Numbered from the stretch's first letter, positions 11,318-23,504 are shown. The stretch: 64,000 nucleotides of DNA from Perognathus longimembris pacificus (GCF_023159225.1 NC_063172.1:62616828-62680827), one strand, 5' to 3'. Made by a program: numbers and translations. Notes: generated from the sequence alone by a model not told the origin.

Positions 11318-11600
11318 AGCAATGGTTTTTGCATTGGTTCACCTTTCACTTTTTGTCTCATTATTTTGACATTTTCCTTCCCCTCCCCAGTTAAGAGAAT
11401 GATATACCCAACAGCAATACTCACAAGACAATACGCCATAAACTAACTTGACAACTCTGGGGGTGGCGGATTAGGGAAGAGGGAAGGTGGGAGAAAAATG
11501 AGGGAGGAGGTAACAAGTTTGACAATAAATGTACTCACTGCATATATATGTAACGGAACCTCTCTGTACCTCACCTTGACAATAAAAAACAATTTCTAAA
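11318..11600 (+). mobile_element. Short LINE-1 3' end with 5' inversion
   Basis: 11325-11403 is antisense 3' UTR ('gcattggttcacctttcac' to 'ccttcccctccccag'). 11407-11590 is the following part of the 3' UTR in sense: a G/A-rich tract at 11457-11512, 'gaggaggtaacaagtttgac' and the terminal 'ctcaccttgacaataaaa'. The two parts are neighbours in an unbroken 3' UTR, so this is a 5' inversion. A decayed duplication (ttcta...caatg) may flank it, but I am not sure. Confidence 0.75.
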
Positions 11601-12514
11601 GTCAATGAGGACCATGTGTTATGTACAATACTTTGCTCTCTTCACACAGTGATACAATGCATATTTTAGCAACATATATTATTGATTTTAAAGCACAACT
11701 CATAGAATTCCATCTCCAAAAAAGACATTGAAAATTCATTGATTCCCAACTCCTTCCCTCCATATATAGACCTACTTATTCACCCCAGATCACACCAGAA
11801 AATACACCCTGATCATTTTTTAAAGTCCTTTACAGGAGGAAATCATTTCAGCTTTCATGTTTCGCACTTTTGAGCGCTTAGTAACTCCTAAGATTTTCAG
11901 GAACTTTTTTTTGTACCCATTCCAAGTTACCAATAGCCCAAGGATTTGGAATTCAATCTCAACTGGAAGAAATTATTTTTACTATGAATTATTGTGATGA
12001 ATATTCACTCTGAATCTGAAGCAGTTTTGTGTGAGGTAAACTGAAAACATGACTTTCTAAGGAAGGAGTTAAGTGGTTTCAAATCAAGTATCTTAACTCC
12101 ACAGAGTGAAGGGCGGCAGTAAACTGGATGACTGTCAAGTATCATGGTGCAGCTCTCCAGGAAAGTTGTGAGTGAGTGGTGCCAACACCAACATCGACAC
12201 CGAGAGCAGAAGAAGAATGGGGACAAGAACTTACACGCATTGTGTGCTGGGGAGATGTGTGATACAAAGGCAGGCATTCCATACTGGTCCCAGTGTATAA
12301 GCAGATGAGGACCAGCAGAGCCAAATTTTGGCATATGCTAGCATCTTACAATCTAGAAGAATCTTCACTGAGACAGACTTTCTCAAGAAGTTTTCGCATG
12401 ACACCATTAACTTATTTTCACAACTAACTTATCTTCAAGAAGCAGTTTTTCTTTTGCTTGTCCTTTAAGGCATGTAGAAAGGGGAGGAAGGTATTTAGAA
12501 AATATACTATATGC
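11601..12514. other. No gene recognised
   Basis: Unassigned. 12090-12320 is GC-richer than its surroundings and has overlapping minus-strand frames of 60 and 109 codons; neither resembles a family I know. Confidence 0.45.
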
Positions 12515-12712
12515 TGAGCTCAAGTGGCTTATGCTTGTGATCTGGGGATCACAGTTCAAAGCCAGTCCAGACAGAAATGTCCCTGAGACTTTTAGCTCCA
12601 AAATAACTGGCAAAAAGCAAGAATGGAGGCGTGGCTCAAGTAGTGGAGTGCAAACCAAACTACCAAATCGAATAGCATAATTCCCTGAGTTCAAGCTCTC
12701 ATAATAGGAAAA
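12515..12712 (+). mobile_element. 7SL/B1-ID chimeric SINE, old copy
   Basis: Diverged B1-like head ('ctcaagtggcttatgcttg', 'gatctggggatcacagttc', 'aaagccagtccagacag'), linker, ID-like half ('ggcgtggctcaagtagtgg') and 'ccctgagttcaagctc' before an A-rich end. Confidence 0.65.
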
Positions 12713-13283
12713 ATATTTGAAGCAAAAGTTACTGACAAGATTTTAAAAAAAATGTCAGACACCTGCCAAAGATTTAAGATATTCACAACCCCTTCCTACG
12801 GAATAAGTATCCCAAACAACTACATTCAATAATAACGTATTCAAGCTGTTGTCAATCAAAGGCAAAGAAAAAGTCTTGACAGAAACTGGAGGAAAACACA
12901 ATGCTACTTAATAGAAAATCAAAATAAGTGTTACTCTGACTTTTTCACTGGAAAGAGTAAAGGAAAATTCCTAAAGTAATGAGACAGATTGTTAATAATA
13001 CAGAATTCTGTTTTACTTTTCAAATTGAAGAAGAAATAACAGATTTCTCACATAAATGAAAACTGAAAGAATTTGCCTGCCTTGCAAGAAAGAAAGAAGT
13101 TAAAAGAGCTTCAATGATAAAGAAAGTAATATAGGCTAGAAATTCATGTATACTTAATAATAAGAAGAGTAGCAGAGAAGTAATAAATGAAGGTGAAATA
13201 AGTCTCAGTTTTTTTAAATTACATTTTTCTTGAAGTGGTTGTACGGAGAAGTTACTATTAAATAAGTTTATGAGGTCAAAGCA
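12713..13283. other. No gene or repeat recognised
   Basis: A-rich sequence with no recognised element. Confidence 0.5.
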
Positions 13284-13298
13284 TCTCGATGTTTTCTT

Positions 13299-13516
13299 TT
13301 TCTAATTAATTATTTATTGTCAAACTGACGTGCAGAGGGGTTACAGGTTTATATGTAAGGCAGCGAGTACATTTCTTATCGAACTTGTTACCTCCTCCCT
13401 CATTTTTCTCCCATCTCTTCTGCTCCCTATTTCCCCCTCTCGTGAGTTGTACAATTGGTTTACAGCATATAGTTTTGTAAGTATTGCTTTTGCATTGGTT
13501 CATCTTTTATCCTTTG
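13299..13516 (-). mobile_element. LINE-1 3' UTR fragment with target duplication
   Basis: Antisense L1 3' UTR: 'tttattgtcaaactgacg' at the tail end, 'acatttcttatcgaac', a pyrimidine-rich tract at 13390-13440, and 'gttttgtaagtattgc' up to 'ttttatcctttg'. tctcgatgttttctt (15 bp, exact) occurs at 13284-13298 and 13517-13531. Part of that sequence resembles the next bases of the L1 3' UTR, so the true right end may differ by a few bases. Confidence 0.85.
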
Positions 13517-13879
13517 TCTCGATGTTTTCTTATTCCCAATAGATCCAAAACATGACAGTTTATTAAAGTGTTAGTAGAATTACTGATTCAATTATACCTA
13601 CTCATAACTTTGTAAGTGCTTATGTGTAAACAAATGGATGCCACCAATGATAGAAAGGTGGAACAATTTTATAAGATACTTGCCCTATCCATGTTATTTC
13701 TACCAGCAAGCTACTGGATATTCCTTATCATTTTGTAAAATGACACTGACCTTCTTTACCATGATGTTTACTTTTTCTAAGCTTTCATCAACAGATCCTT
13801 TATTGTTTATATGTCTATCAACAATCTCCAGTTTTTATTTAGATATTTCCTATAGCAGTGGTCCACTTATACTGAAATA

Positions 13880-14075
13880 ATGTTAGTTCCCTATTCATAC
13901 CAATAAATAATTACCACACACCTAGTAGCTTGCAGCAATTTATATGTATTGTCTAGATGTCAGAAATTCAATGTTGGTTTCTCTTCATCCTGGAGGTTAG
14001 CTCCCTATGGCTAGGGGAGAGGCTATACCTGGCTTCTCCCACTTTCTAAGGCTACATCTCTTCTCAACCCTTGGC
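13880..14075 (+). repeat. Possible ancient interspersed repeat
   Basis: The order 'attaccacacacctagtagc', 'tatgtattgtctagatgtc' and 'cctggaggttagct' resembles a common old mammalian repeat with a conserved accessory block after a run of conserved 'taccaca...ggcttaa'-like sequence. Family not named; weak. Confidence 0.25.
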
Positions 14076-14334
14076 TGTATACTTCAGTTTATGATTCCAT
14101 TGTCCTACCACTGTGAGTAATAAGTCCCTGATATACTAGCATAAATTTTCTCTGTAGAACTTGAGGAAAAGTAATCATTGTTACCTCAAAATCCACGAGG
14201 GGAAAACAGATTAATGATAGGTTCTTTACCAAAATTGTCACCAAGATGATAATATACATCTCAAGGTTTGGGCAGTGAAAAAATGGAATTAAAAAGGCTG
14301 TAATTTCTAATCAAATTCAAGTTTCCAAGAGTAA

Positions 14335-14485
14335 ATAAGTTGTTTAAGAAGAGGAGAGGAAGAATAAGAGAGATTGGCAGGATATGATGGAGTCCATTAT
14401 ATGCATGTATAAAATGTCACAGTGAAAGCCTCCTCCTGGTACAACTAAAATAATAACTAATGCATGATAAGCAAAAACCGTTAAT
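14335..14485 (+). mobile_element. Older LINE-1 3' UTR end
   Basis: 'ggcaggatatgatggagtcc', 'atgcatgtataaaatgtcac' and 'ataactaatgcatgataagc' follow the terminal 3' UTR of old mammalian L1 lineages (…aaatgtcacaatgaaa…ctaataaaa). Sense strand is plus. Confidence 0.4.
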
Positions 14486-14544
14486 AAAATAACTGATAGA
14501 GAAATAAGATTTCGGAAAAGAATTATTTATTGAAGGAAATTTCT

Positions 14545-15235
14545 TTACCTTGGTTACTGTGAATAATACTATGATAAATACACAAGTGAAGAAATTTCTT
14601 CAATATTTTCTTTCCTATACCTTTTGATACATACTCCATAGTGATACTGCTGCTTTTTATGATATTTCTATTTTTGAGCAATCTCTATTCTGTTTTCTGT
14701 AATGGCTATAACAATTCACATTCCCACCAACAGGGTATAAGTGTCCCCTTTCTTCTAGAATCTAGCTGATGCTTGTTAATGCCTTTATTTTTTTTTTTAT
14801 AGCAGCCCTCTTGAAGGTAAGAGGGAATGTCTCATTCTCTTTTGAAATTTCATTCCTCTGATTCATGGATATGTTTAGCAACTTTGTACATGCTCATTAA
14901 TCATTTATTTTTTTTCTATTCTTGTAAGTGTCTTGGTTTCTGGTCACAGTTTAATTGGATTGTTTTGAGAGATTTTTGCTAATAAGTCGCATAAGTTCCT
15001 TATCTGATACATAGTTTGGAAGTGCATTTCCTATTGATAGGTTTCTTTCTAATTTTGTGTAAAGAAGATTTTTTATTTTGTCCCATGTCTCTATTTCTGC
15101 TTGTGTTGTTTGTACTTTGAGCATCATATTCAGTGGATTATTGTCTGGATGAATTTATTTTTCCTCATCTTTTGTTCTAGGAGTTCTATAGTTTTAAACA
15201 TTGTGTTAACTGCACCCGTGTCCCACATCTTCTGA
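14545..15235 (-). mobile_element. Old LINE-1 (L1M grade), ORF2 end
   Basis: Plus-strand landmarks of antisense ORF2 C-terminus: 'actgtgaataatactatg' at 14558, 'cattcccaccaacaggg' at 14719, 'tctgattcatggatatg' near 14860, 'aattggattgttttgag' at 14952 and 'ttccttatctgatacatag' near 14996. Many indels; no frame survives. Confidence 0.65.
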
Positions 15236-15361
15236 CTATATCTTCTGAATAGTCAAATTTCTTCTTGTGCATTCAGAACAATTGAAAGAACCTAAAAGTC
15301 CCAGAAATTCATTCATGGGAATGATAGAGAAGAAATATCATTGAAGAGTAAAGAAACAAGC

Positions 15362-15545
15362 TCGGCACCAGTGGCTCATGCCTGCAAGTCTTCCTGAACA
15401 GGAAGTTGAGATCCACAGCCTGGTTATGGGACACGGGCTCATGAGACTCCATATGCAGGGCTCTGAGCAAAAAGCCAGGCTGGAGGCCTGGCTCAAATCG
15501 TAGACGACTGGCAGAGCAAGGAACCAAGGAAACAAAGGAGTGAAG
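15362..15545 (+). mobile_element. 7SL/B1-ID chimeric SINE, rearranged copy
   Basis: Head 'ggcaccagtggctcatgcct', middle 'ctcatgagactccatatg' and ID-like 'ggaggcctggctcaaatcg' with 'gagcaaggaaccaagg' are all present in order, with internal losses. A second, out-of-order 'gctctgagcaaaaagcc' block suggests recombination or decay. Confidence 0.6.
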
Positions 15546-18494
15546 AAAGAAGAAAAGTTCAACATTTTGACATACTGATTTACATGAAATTTTCCAGACA
15601 ATCAATTGAACCCACATAAAGTTCATCAAATTGTATCACTGAAGAAACAGTATGAAATTTCAAGTACATATATAACAGAAGACATTATAAACCCAGAATC
15701 AGTGGATGAAGGAAAAGGAGAAGGATTCAAACAGCCTGGGATACAGGAAGACTGAAAATAGAGAGTGGTGCTGGAATAGGAGAATGATATAAATGTAGTT
15801 CAAATGTAGGAGGTCACTGGCTCACATAATGGACTCTTGGTACCTACCGTGGAATTAGTTTTGAGTTGCAGGATATTTAGATGCCTAGCTCCTAAGTAAG
15901 TCAGCCATTGGAGTTGTGACTTTAAAGAGGATACTTGACTCCTAGATCACTTCCTCATTTCTACTTCGAATCCACTAGGCGGTGAAGAACTTCTACATGC
16001 TCTCACCGCCACGATGGTCTACCTCACCATACATACTGAAACAGTGGAGCCAAGGACTGTAGAATGAAATATCTGAAATCAGTGGCCACGCCTAAGTCTT
16101 GCCTCCTTTAAGTTCTTGTTTCAGGTATAGTACACATAGCTACAGAGAAAAAAGTCACAAATACAGAAAGAATGCTGACATCTCAAACTGTTTGAAAACC
16201 TGGGGCAGTGAAAAGAGCTAAGTGAAGACCTGAAACACTATCTGAACCACATGAAGGATGCCTTTCAGAGACAAGACTCAAAAGCAGCTAAATCAAACAG
16301 AAGAACTGCGCAGTAAATCGGGTTAAGCGTGATGAGACACTAAGCTAGAGCAGCGAGCCTGAGGATGGGCGAGTTCAGCAAAGGAGAGATGGAATACATC
16401 GTTTCTCATCTGCCCTTTCTACTTCCATCTCACATTTACCCTAATGAGGTAGTAACTCTGGGTTGATGAGCTAGATGCTGATAGACTTTGCCTGCTGTAG
16501 TGTATTTCTATATTTTGAAGAAGAAATCGGAGGATTTATGAGTACATGCATGGCAGTGGTTAGGAACGTTTCTTGAATGTTTCATGAGCAACTGAAGACA
16601 GATAGCTGCCCTTGCACAATTGTCATAATCTGATATATTTTACCATTTCTTCCTGTCACTTCTACGGGGAAATGAGGAAAAGAAAGATGTGCAGACCTGC
16701 CCTTGGTGTGATCTGAGTACAGCCGTGGTGGTGTTCCTTTTTTAATCAAAGCATCATTCTTCTTCATGATAAACTCAGAGAGTAATGGAAACTACATCGA
16801 GGGGGAGAGACTGCAAATATATGAGGTTCCTTTCTGCTGTGCTAAAAACAAGTAAAAGATAACATTTCATAGAAGTAATTTGCACTGCACCATAATCCAT
16901 CAGGCTATTAAGCATTTCTTGGAGGATAAAACTCTAGGATTATTAATCTATATAAAATCACATTCTTCAGCCTTGAGGAAAGCAGAGAAAATTTCCCAGG
17001 AGAATTTCTACTTTTCTCTAAGCCTGATGAAAAAACCAACTCAGATTTTTATCAATAAACATCTAAATGAGATAATGTATAGTGTTGTTGTTTTTCTTTT
17101 TTAAAGAAAACCCTTCTGTTACGTTGTGTTGTATAGTCTACCTCTGTTGGAAATCGGTTGTTAGAATGTGTTTGAATTGAGCAATTTTTTAAAGTATCAA
17201 AACTGAGTAAACTAACTATATACTGATTCATTTTAAATTAAATACATGACTACCTATAATATGTTGACATTGAGAGGTATTTCTCATTCATATGCTCTAA
17301 TGTTTTATAAATACCTTAAGATAGCTCAGCTATTTTATGGTTTTGATGATACAAACAGATAGAAACTTTTACTTCTTAATGAGTCTCTAGTGGAAAATGA
17401 GTTTGAGTATTTGGTTACCACTTTTAGTTCTGTGGCTCTAGGCTCTTCTCCATGTTAAGGATTTCATTGTGAAACTAAGAACAAATAAAAATGATCTCTG
17501 CTCTCTGAGCAGACACATAGTCTGAGACACATTTTCCATCATCATTAAAGTATCAACAATACTTATTATCAAGTATGTGAAGGAATATTTGTGAATCAAT
17601 TTGGCAATGTGGGCTATTAGTAATGTTCTGAGAAGTATTCCATCATAGTATTTTTTGCTATAATAAGTTGATGCTGAGACGTATGGATCAGTTACATTTT
17701 AAATTGTGCTAGTGCTAGAAGGCTGAACACAGCAAATTTAGCAATGAAGAAAGCTTAAGGACAAAGCAACAGGGAAGTACTTTCTTCACAACTGAATAAC
17801 CCAGCAGCGTAGATAGATGTGTCATCTAATAAATTAGCACATGATTCTGGAACTCTAGGTGGATTGTTCTGGTAGGAGATTTTTGTAGATCAATATCCTC
17901 TAAGAATGTGATAAAAATGTAAAAGAAGTATTTTCCTCTGAACATTGAATGAAGAATTTCTTACCACTGGGAACTGTTGAGGAAGACCATTGCAGGAAGG
18001 GGGGAGCCGTAGTACTGACCCAATTACATTAATCATAGAAATGCATCCTTACTATCTGTTCCTACTCTTTTGGAATGAAAGAAACTTACAAGGTATGAAA
18101 CTATGAACTTATCCACTCTACTACACTTATTCCACTTTTAAGTGAGAGAAAGAGAGCACGTTCTGAACGTTCTTGTATATGTCTTTTCTTTAATCTTTGT
18201 AACCACTGGGAGTTCTTTGAAAAGCAAAGATTATATCAGTCTGACTCTCATTCTTCCCCAGTATTTGTTGATCAGTCTTATGATATTACCTCCTTATACT
18301 CCAAAAGGCATGTGCTTGAGTTTACAGGTTTAACAATCCTACTTCATGTTTTCTAAAATATTATAAAATATTGAGAATTTAAGTCCCTATGTGGCTCTTC
18401 TGACTCTTTCATGTCTTAGGGTGATTTTTTTCAAGCAATAATACTCTACTTTTGTTGTAGGATTGCCTTCATTCCAAACTAATGTACTGATTCA
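15546..18494. other. No gene supported; one possible coiled-coil pseudogene relic
   Basis: About 2.9 kb without a recognised mobile element. See 16190-16410 for the only coding-like trace. 17000-17700 is strongly AT-rich. Confidence 0.45.
16190..16410 (+). pseudogene. Possible decayed coiled-coil pseudogene fragment
   Basis: In plus-strand frames one can read EDLKHYLNHMKDAFQRQ and, after a frameshift, KTQKQLNQTEELRSK, both with heptad-like charge and leucine spacing typical of coiled coils. Then stops follow. The patch is GC-richer than its flanks. I do not recognise the parent gene. Short chance similarity cannot be excluded. Confidence 0.2.
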
Positions 18495-18580
18495 ATTTAA
18501 TATATACCTCTTTCCAATATAGCACTATGCTAGGTTTTATAGGAAACAAAAAGGAAATGAAACGCACGAACCTACATCCA
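18495..18580 (+). repeat. Ancient L2/MIR-age repeat fragment
   Basis: 'agcactatgctaggttttat' preceded by 'atatacctctttccaat' and followed by 'aggaaacaaaaaggaaatg' follows the 'cacctactatgtgccaggcactatgctagg…gatacaaa' pattern of old mammalian LINE-2-age repeats. Confidence 0.4.
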
Positions 18581-19810
18581 GTTTATAGCCAGTAGATCAA
18601 TAATCACACAACTCAGTTGTGCTCCTCAAATGTCATACTCAAAAGGCTAACAAAATGAGGATGTCCCCAAACATTGCACCAAATAGCCCTCACTGCCTAT
18701 TAGAGGCAAAAAATTGATTGTCCGATATAATGTTTCCCACTGTGTATGGGACAGCAACTCCCAGACAAGTTTTCATTATCAATCTTCTCTGTTTGGATAA
18801 GTTATTTTTTTAATTTTTCAAATCCATTAAAAGTAACATTTTCCTGATTATAACTATCCACATTTTTGATAGAAAATATTTTTCTATCTTGTTGGAATTG
18901 AAAATTCTCTTCCCAATGACTCATGAAATCAGATGCTCTGAACACTACACATTAAGCCAGGTAGCGATACTCAGTGACAATTATTAATAACTTTGGATCT
19001 TCTCTGTGACAATTCATAACTTTATATCTTTATTATAGAGAATAACTTTTTCAATCAAAGCTGAAAACTATCACTAATCCCAGCCAGACCACCTTGCCAC
19101 AAATGGTATAGTGATATTAACAGTTCTTCATCTTCTAAATGTCATCCAAACATCATCTTACAAATCAATCTGCTCACTCATCAAGTTTCATCTCTTAGTG
19201 ACATCATAATCCCAAACTCCAAATCAAAGGCATTCTTAGACATATTTTTTCTTGTGTCTACTTACTGTCCAGTATATAATTTTATGACATCATTATTTCT
19301 ACCATGTAGTTTTTCTCATCTTTAATGGAATCACTATTCTGTTCATTGGTCATATGAGCGCTTCATTTTTGATCCACTCTATTTTGCATATTACTGCCAA
19401 CTGTTATTATGCATTAATAGTATCATTTTTTCTGCTCAGGAGTTTTCAATGGTTACCTATTTCCACACCCTTAGGTGTTCATCTTATGCTCAACCTCATT
19501 TTAAGTATTGTGATCTTGACCATGTGGTCTACCCACGTAAATTCCTTCACTTATTCAAATTTTATTTTCTTAGTCCAGTCAAAGCTCATCTCCTCAACTA
19601 TCCCATGTATGCTATATTATTCTTATAAACCAGTCTTAATGCATCCATTTAGAGTCTACACAAGAAAGAGTCTGCATTTCTAGGAGACTCAAACTGGTTA
19701 ATTTGAAATTTTAACAAAGGAGTGTTTACAGAAAACTGAACTGAGCTATGAAAACTATTCAGGGTAGTATAATTGTCTGTGGAAGTTGATTTAATTCCTA
19801 TAGCAAAAAG
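18581..19810. other. No gene or repeat recognised
   Basis: Contains a 109-codon plus-strand frame at 19354-19683. It is rich in Ser, Leu, Phe and Tyr, as AT-rich non-coding frames usually are, and I see no domain. Confidence 0.45.
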
Positions 19811-19819
19811 AATCAGGGG

Positions 19820-19924
19820 TTCTGTGGCTTAAGTGTCAGAGTGCTAGCCTTGAGCAAAAACAAGCCAGGGACAGTGCTCAGGCTCTGAGTCCAAGCCCCA
19901 GGACTGGCCAAAAAAAAAAAAAAA
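19820..19924 (+). mobile_element. ID-like SINE monomer
   Basis: 'tctgtggcttaagtgtcag', 'tagccttgagcaaaaacaag', 'cagggacagtgctcaggctc' and 'caggactggcc' followed by A17. The duplication aatcagggg lies at 19811-19819 and 19925-19933. Confidence 0.9.
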
Positions 19925-20319
19925 AATCAGGGGGAACGACAGATGCTAGAAGTTGCACAGTGCAAGTTGATGTTTCTAAGGTGAGCAGGGAATTTCAGTC
20001 AGCGCATAGGGGTGGAGCCAGGAAAATCAATTCCCTAGCATCTCTTTCATTCCCCTTTTGGTCTCATAATGGCAACATCATTTGTCCAAACCTTCAAATG
20101 ACTGATAAAACATCAAGCTGATGAGGCTGAAACATCTTTAGTCAGCCTGTCATAGAGAGCGTTTACAGAAGGAGTTGGAATATTTTTCTAGTAAAAAAAA
20201 CAGGAGATAGGCAATGAATATTCATTTTATTTTCCTTGAATTTGAGTTCATCTTTATTCTTTATTGTTATGCTTCCTACTCACATTTTGTTCTTATTATA
20301 TTATATGCAATGAGTACAC

Positions 20320-21340
20320 TTTTGTATAATTTTATGGGTTTGAACAAGTACAACTGTTAAAAGCTACCTTGATTTGTGTCAAGACAAGCTACTTCCATAC
20401 ACTCCCATTTCCCTCATGCAATTCCTGTGTGGTAAGTGCTCTTCTGATCTCTCTACCTAGCAACCAATAATCTATTCTCTTTTGTTACAGTTTTATCTCT
20501 TCTACAATGTCCTGGGAATGGAAACATGATATATGTAGCCTTTGAAGTCTGGCATTTTTTCTTTTATTAAAATACATCTAAGATTCATTCATGCTATTGC
20601 ACGAATCCATGTTTCTTTTGTTTTTAATTACTGATAGAAGTTACTGATGAATAGACCATATTTTAGGGTACATTCATTAATTGAAGAATTAAATAGGTAT
20701 TTCTAGTTTTGAATGTCGTGAGTATGAGTGCTTAAACCTCTGCATACTGGTTATGAGCAAATATCATCCAAGAATGATACTAGTAAGGTAGGTAGTACAT
20801 CATGTCTTACTTTACAAAGTGAAAATAAAAATAAATAAAAGTAATCAGAAGTGGAGTTGTGGCTCAAAATGAGAAAGCACTAACCTTGAGCAAAGGAGCT
20901 CAAGGAGAGTGTCCAGGCACTGATTCAAGCCAAATAAATAAATAAAGTGACAATAATATTTGCATTTCCCCTGGGCAATGTATAAGAATTTCAGTTGCAT
21001 CATATTGTCACCAGTGTTTGATATAATCATTTTCTTTTGTATTATTGTTTTCACCATTGTAGATTCTATAGGAGATATTTCATTGGGATACAAGCTTACA
21101 ACTACTGATGACCAGTAATCCCTTTTTTCTTTTTTGTTCCTATTCACCCCTCAGGTATCTTTTTTCTGGGTCTGCCTATTCAAACTTTTCATATATTTTA
21201 ATTAAATATCTTTGTAATTGTTACATTTCTTATGTAGTTGTACAAATTTCCCTGGTCACATATTTTATTAACAGTTTTTCCTGCTCTGAAACTTTGCTAT
21301 TCATTATTTTAACAGTGACTTTTAAAGAATAAACACTTGT
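20320..21340 (-). mobile_element. Old LINE-1 (L1M grade), ORF2 end, interrupted by a SINE
   Basis: Plus-strand landmarks: 'tcttctacaatgtcctggg' at 20499, 'ggaatggaaacatgatatatg' near 20516 (given in part), 'aagattcattcatgctattgc' region near 20580, and after the SINE 'catttcccctgggcaatg' at 20963 and 'atttcattgggatac' at 21077. This is antisense ORF2 C-terminus. A SINE splits it at 20850-20944. Confidence 0.55.
20850..20944 (+). mobile_element. ID-like SINE monomer, old copy
   Basis: 'gtggagttgtggctcaaaa', 'ctaaccttgagcaaagg' and 'tgtccaggcactgattcaag' followed by an (AAAT)n tail. It lies inside the old L1 at 20320-21340. Confidence 0.75.
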
Positions 21341-22017
21341 GAATAGAGAATTAAGGGTTAAAATAAAGAAAAATTAAGAAAGTTGTACAATTAGTACTTT
21401 ACATACTTTACATACTCAAACACACACTAAATGAAATGTGAACTATTTCTAGTAAAAAGCAAAGTTTATCTAAACTGACCTTAGTAGAAGTTCTGCACAA
21501 TTACCATAAAAGAAATAAAAGTGGCTACAGAGTTTCCAAAAGAACAAGACCAGGTCTGCATGCTTTTAAGGAGGAATTCTGACAAACATATAAAGATTAG
21601 GCAATCCATAAACAGGAAAAAGCTATGAAAGTATGAAAGTATATGTAATAGAAGAGTATTCTTGAGTTGATAATTATTAAATCCAGGTGATTTGGTAACA
21701 AATATTTATAAGGCTAATTATATTCTTCTCTGTAGCTTATAATATCTTAAATAACTCATAATGATGATTTTTTAGTAAGTGAGCCCCAGTTTGACAATAG
21801 ACACAAAACATTTAGGAGTATGGATAAAAAATTACATCAATAACTCATAAAATTATGCTTAAGTAAGCAATCAAATTAGAGAATTTCATCATCAACAAGA
21901 AGGTATGTAAAATATAGGAAGAAATGGCAAGTAATTTGAACAAAAATTAATAAATAAGGATAAAAAATTTCATTAAGTTTCAATAATAAAATAGTATGTT
22001 TGATGATGGCACATTAA
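21341..22017. other. No gene or repeat recognised
   Basis: Strongly AT-rich; no coding signal. Confidence 0.5.
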
Positions 22018-22028
22018 GCTAGAAATTA

Positions 22029-22228
22029 TTATTATTTTTGACTGCCTTGGGGCTTGGACTCAGGGCCTGAGCACTGTCCCTGGCTTCTTTTTACTCAAAG
22101 CTAGCACTCTATCACTTGAGCCACAGCGCCACTCCTGCTGTTTTATATATATATGATGCTGAGGAATAGAACCCAGGGCTTCATGTATGCAAGGCGAGAA
22201 CTCTACCATTAGGCCATATTCCCAGCCT
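22029..22228 (-). mobile_element. Dimeric ID-like SINE (IDL-Geo type)
   Basis: Antisense right monomer ('ggggcttggactcagggcc', 'cttgagccacagcgccact') followed by antisense left monomer ('aacccagggcttcatgtatg', 'accattaggccatat'). The duplication gctagaaatta (exact) lies at 22018-22028 and 22229-22239. Confidence 0.92.
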
Positions 22229-22288
22229 GCTAGAAATTAAATTTTAAAGATGGTGAGAAATCTTATAACAAGAATTTTTAAATATCCT

Positions 22289-22955
22289 TGGAATTTTATG
22301 CCTCTATCAGAAAGAATGACATTGCCCCATTTGTAAGAAAATGGAAGGACTTGGAAAAAATTATACTAAGTGAAGTGAGCCAGACCCAAAGAAACATGGA
22401 CTCTATGGTCTCCCTCATAGGGAATAATTAGCACAGGTTTAGGCAAGTCATAGCAGAGGATCACAAGAACCCAATAGCTATACCCTTATGAACATATAAG
22501 AAGATGCTAAGTGAAATGAACTCCATGTTATGGAAACGATTGTTATATCACTGTTGTAACTACTTTCAACATGCTATGTGAAACTGTAGCTTCTATTATT
22601 GATGGTATTCTTGTATCCCCTTCCTGTGGTTGTACCTACACTATCTCTGTATCTTATCTGAGTACATTGCAAACCGTGTATACTGGTATTAGAACTAGGA
22701 AACTGAAAGGGAATACCAAAATCGAGAGACACAGGGTCAAAAAAGGCAAACAACTACAACTACAACAAACAACTACAAAAGCATACTGTTTGGTGTAAAT
22801 GAACTGAAAAACTCATGGGAGGGAAGGGAAAGGGGGAGCGGGAGGGGGGAATGAGGGAGGAGGTAACAAACAGTACAAGAAATGTATCCTATGCCTAACA
22901 TATGAAACTGTAACCTCTCTGTACATCAGTTTGATAATAAAAATTTCAAAAAAAA
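22289..22955 (+). mobile_element. LINE-1 3' end, 5' truncated
   Basis: The first 140 bp encode the ORF2p end (KWKDLEKI, then QTQRNMDSMVSL). After that comes a 3' UTR of the 'cacaggtttaggcaagtc' type with a G/A-rich tract at 22815-22865, 'gtaacctctctgtacatcag', 'tttgataataaa' and an A-rich tail. It is the most complete sense reference for this 3' UTR type in the window and lets the junctions of the broken copies be read. Confidence 0.9.
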
Positions 22956-23504
22956 TGCTGGAACCAAAAAAAAAATAAAATGATAATTCTGACCATTAAA
23001 AAATAAATAAATAAAATATCTATTGACAGACAAGGGAAAATCAAGTCAAGATTGATGAATTTATTTAGTGTAATCAGATTGCTAGGGTTCCTCATTGTTT
23101 CTGATTCATATTGCACACTCCAGATTCCAGGTGAGCAAGGAAGCTTGAGATATTGTGGACTTCTTTTTTTTCCACAAGGTTTCTTCCTGTATGTCTGGAA
23201 ATTCACATACTGGATCCTAATCATCTTTGTCCTAGAAACATCATAGTGTGAAGTTTCCAAGATGGAAGAAATAAGCTGAGATGAGCCAAATCTGCTCCCC
23301 TTCTCAGTACTTGTCATCAGACATATCACTGAAAATAAGGGGACTATTCTTTAGGCAGAGCTGAAGACAAGAAGTTCTGAAATATTGCTCATTTAGAAGC
23401 ATTTATACAGGATAGAGTTCTGAAAATTTGTTCAAAGAAAGTAAGTTTCTTTGGAACTGTGTGGTGATGCCCAATCCTATGGTTGTGCTTATAAACTGAT
23501 GGAG
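22956..23504. other. No gene recognised
   Basis: Starts with A-rich sequence (A-runs near 22963-23015), then unassigned. A 127-codon minus-strand frame at 22946-23329 shows no recognisable domain. Confidence 0.45.

Noticed and set aside
12005..12334. Minus-strand frames of 109 and 60 codons in GC-richer DNA
   Set aside because: The two frames overlap in different registers and neither shows a domain or family pattern. A pseudogene on either strand could not be supported.
14335..15235. Opposed L1 parts read as a further twin-primed insertion
   Set aside because: The sense 3' UTR end lies left of the antisense ORF2 part, the wrong order for a 5' inversion; more likely two insertions.
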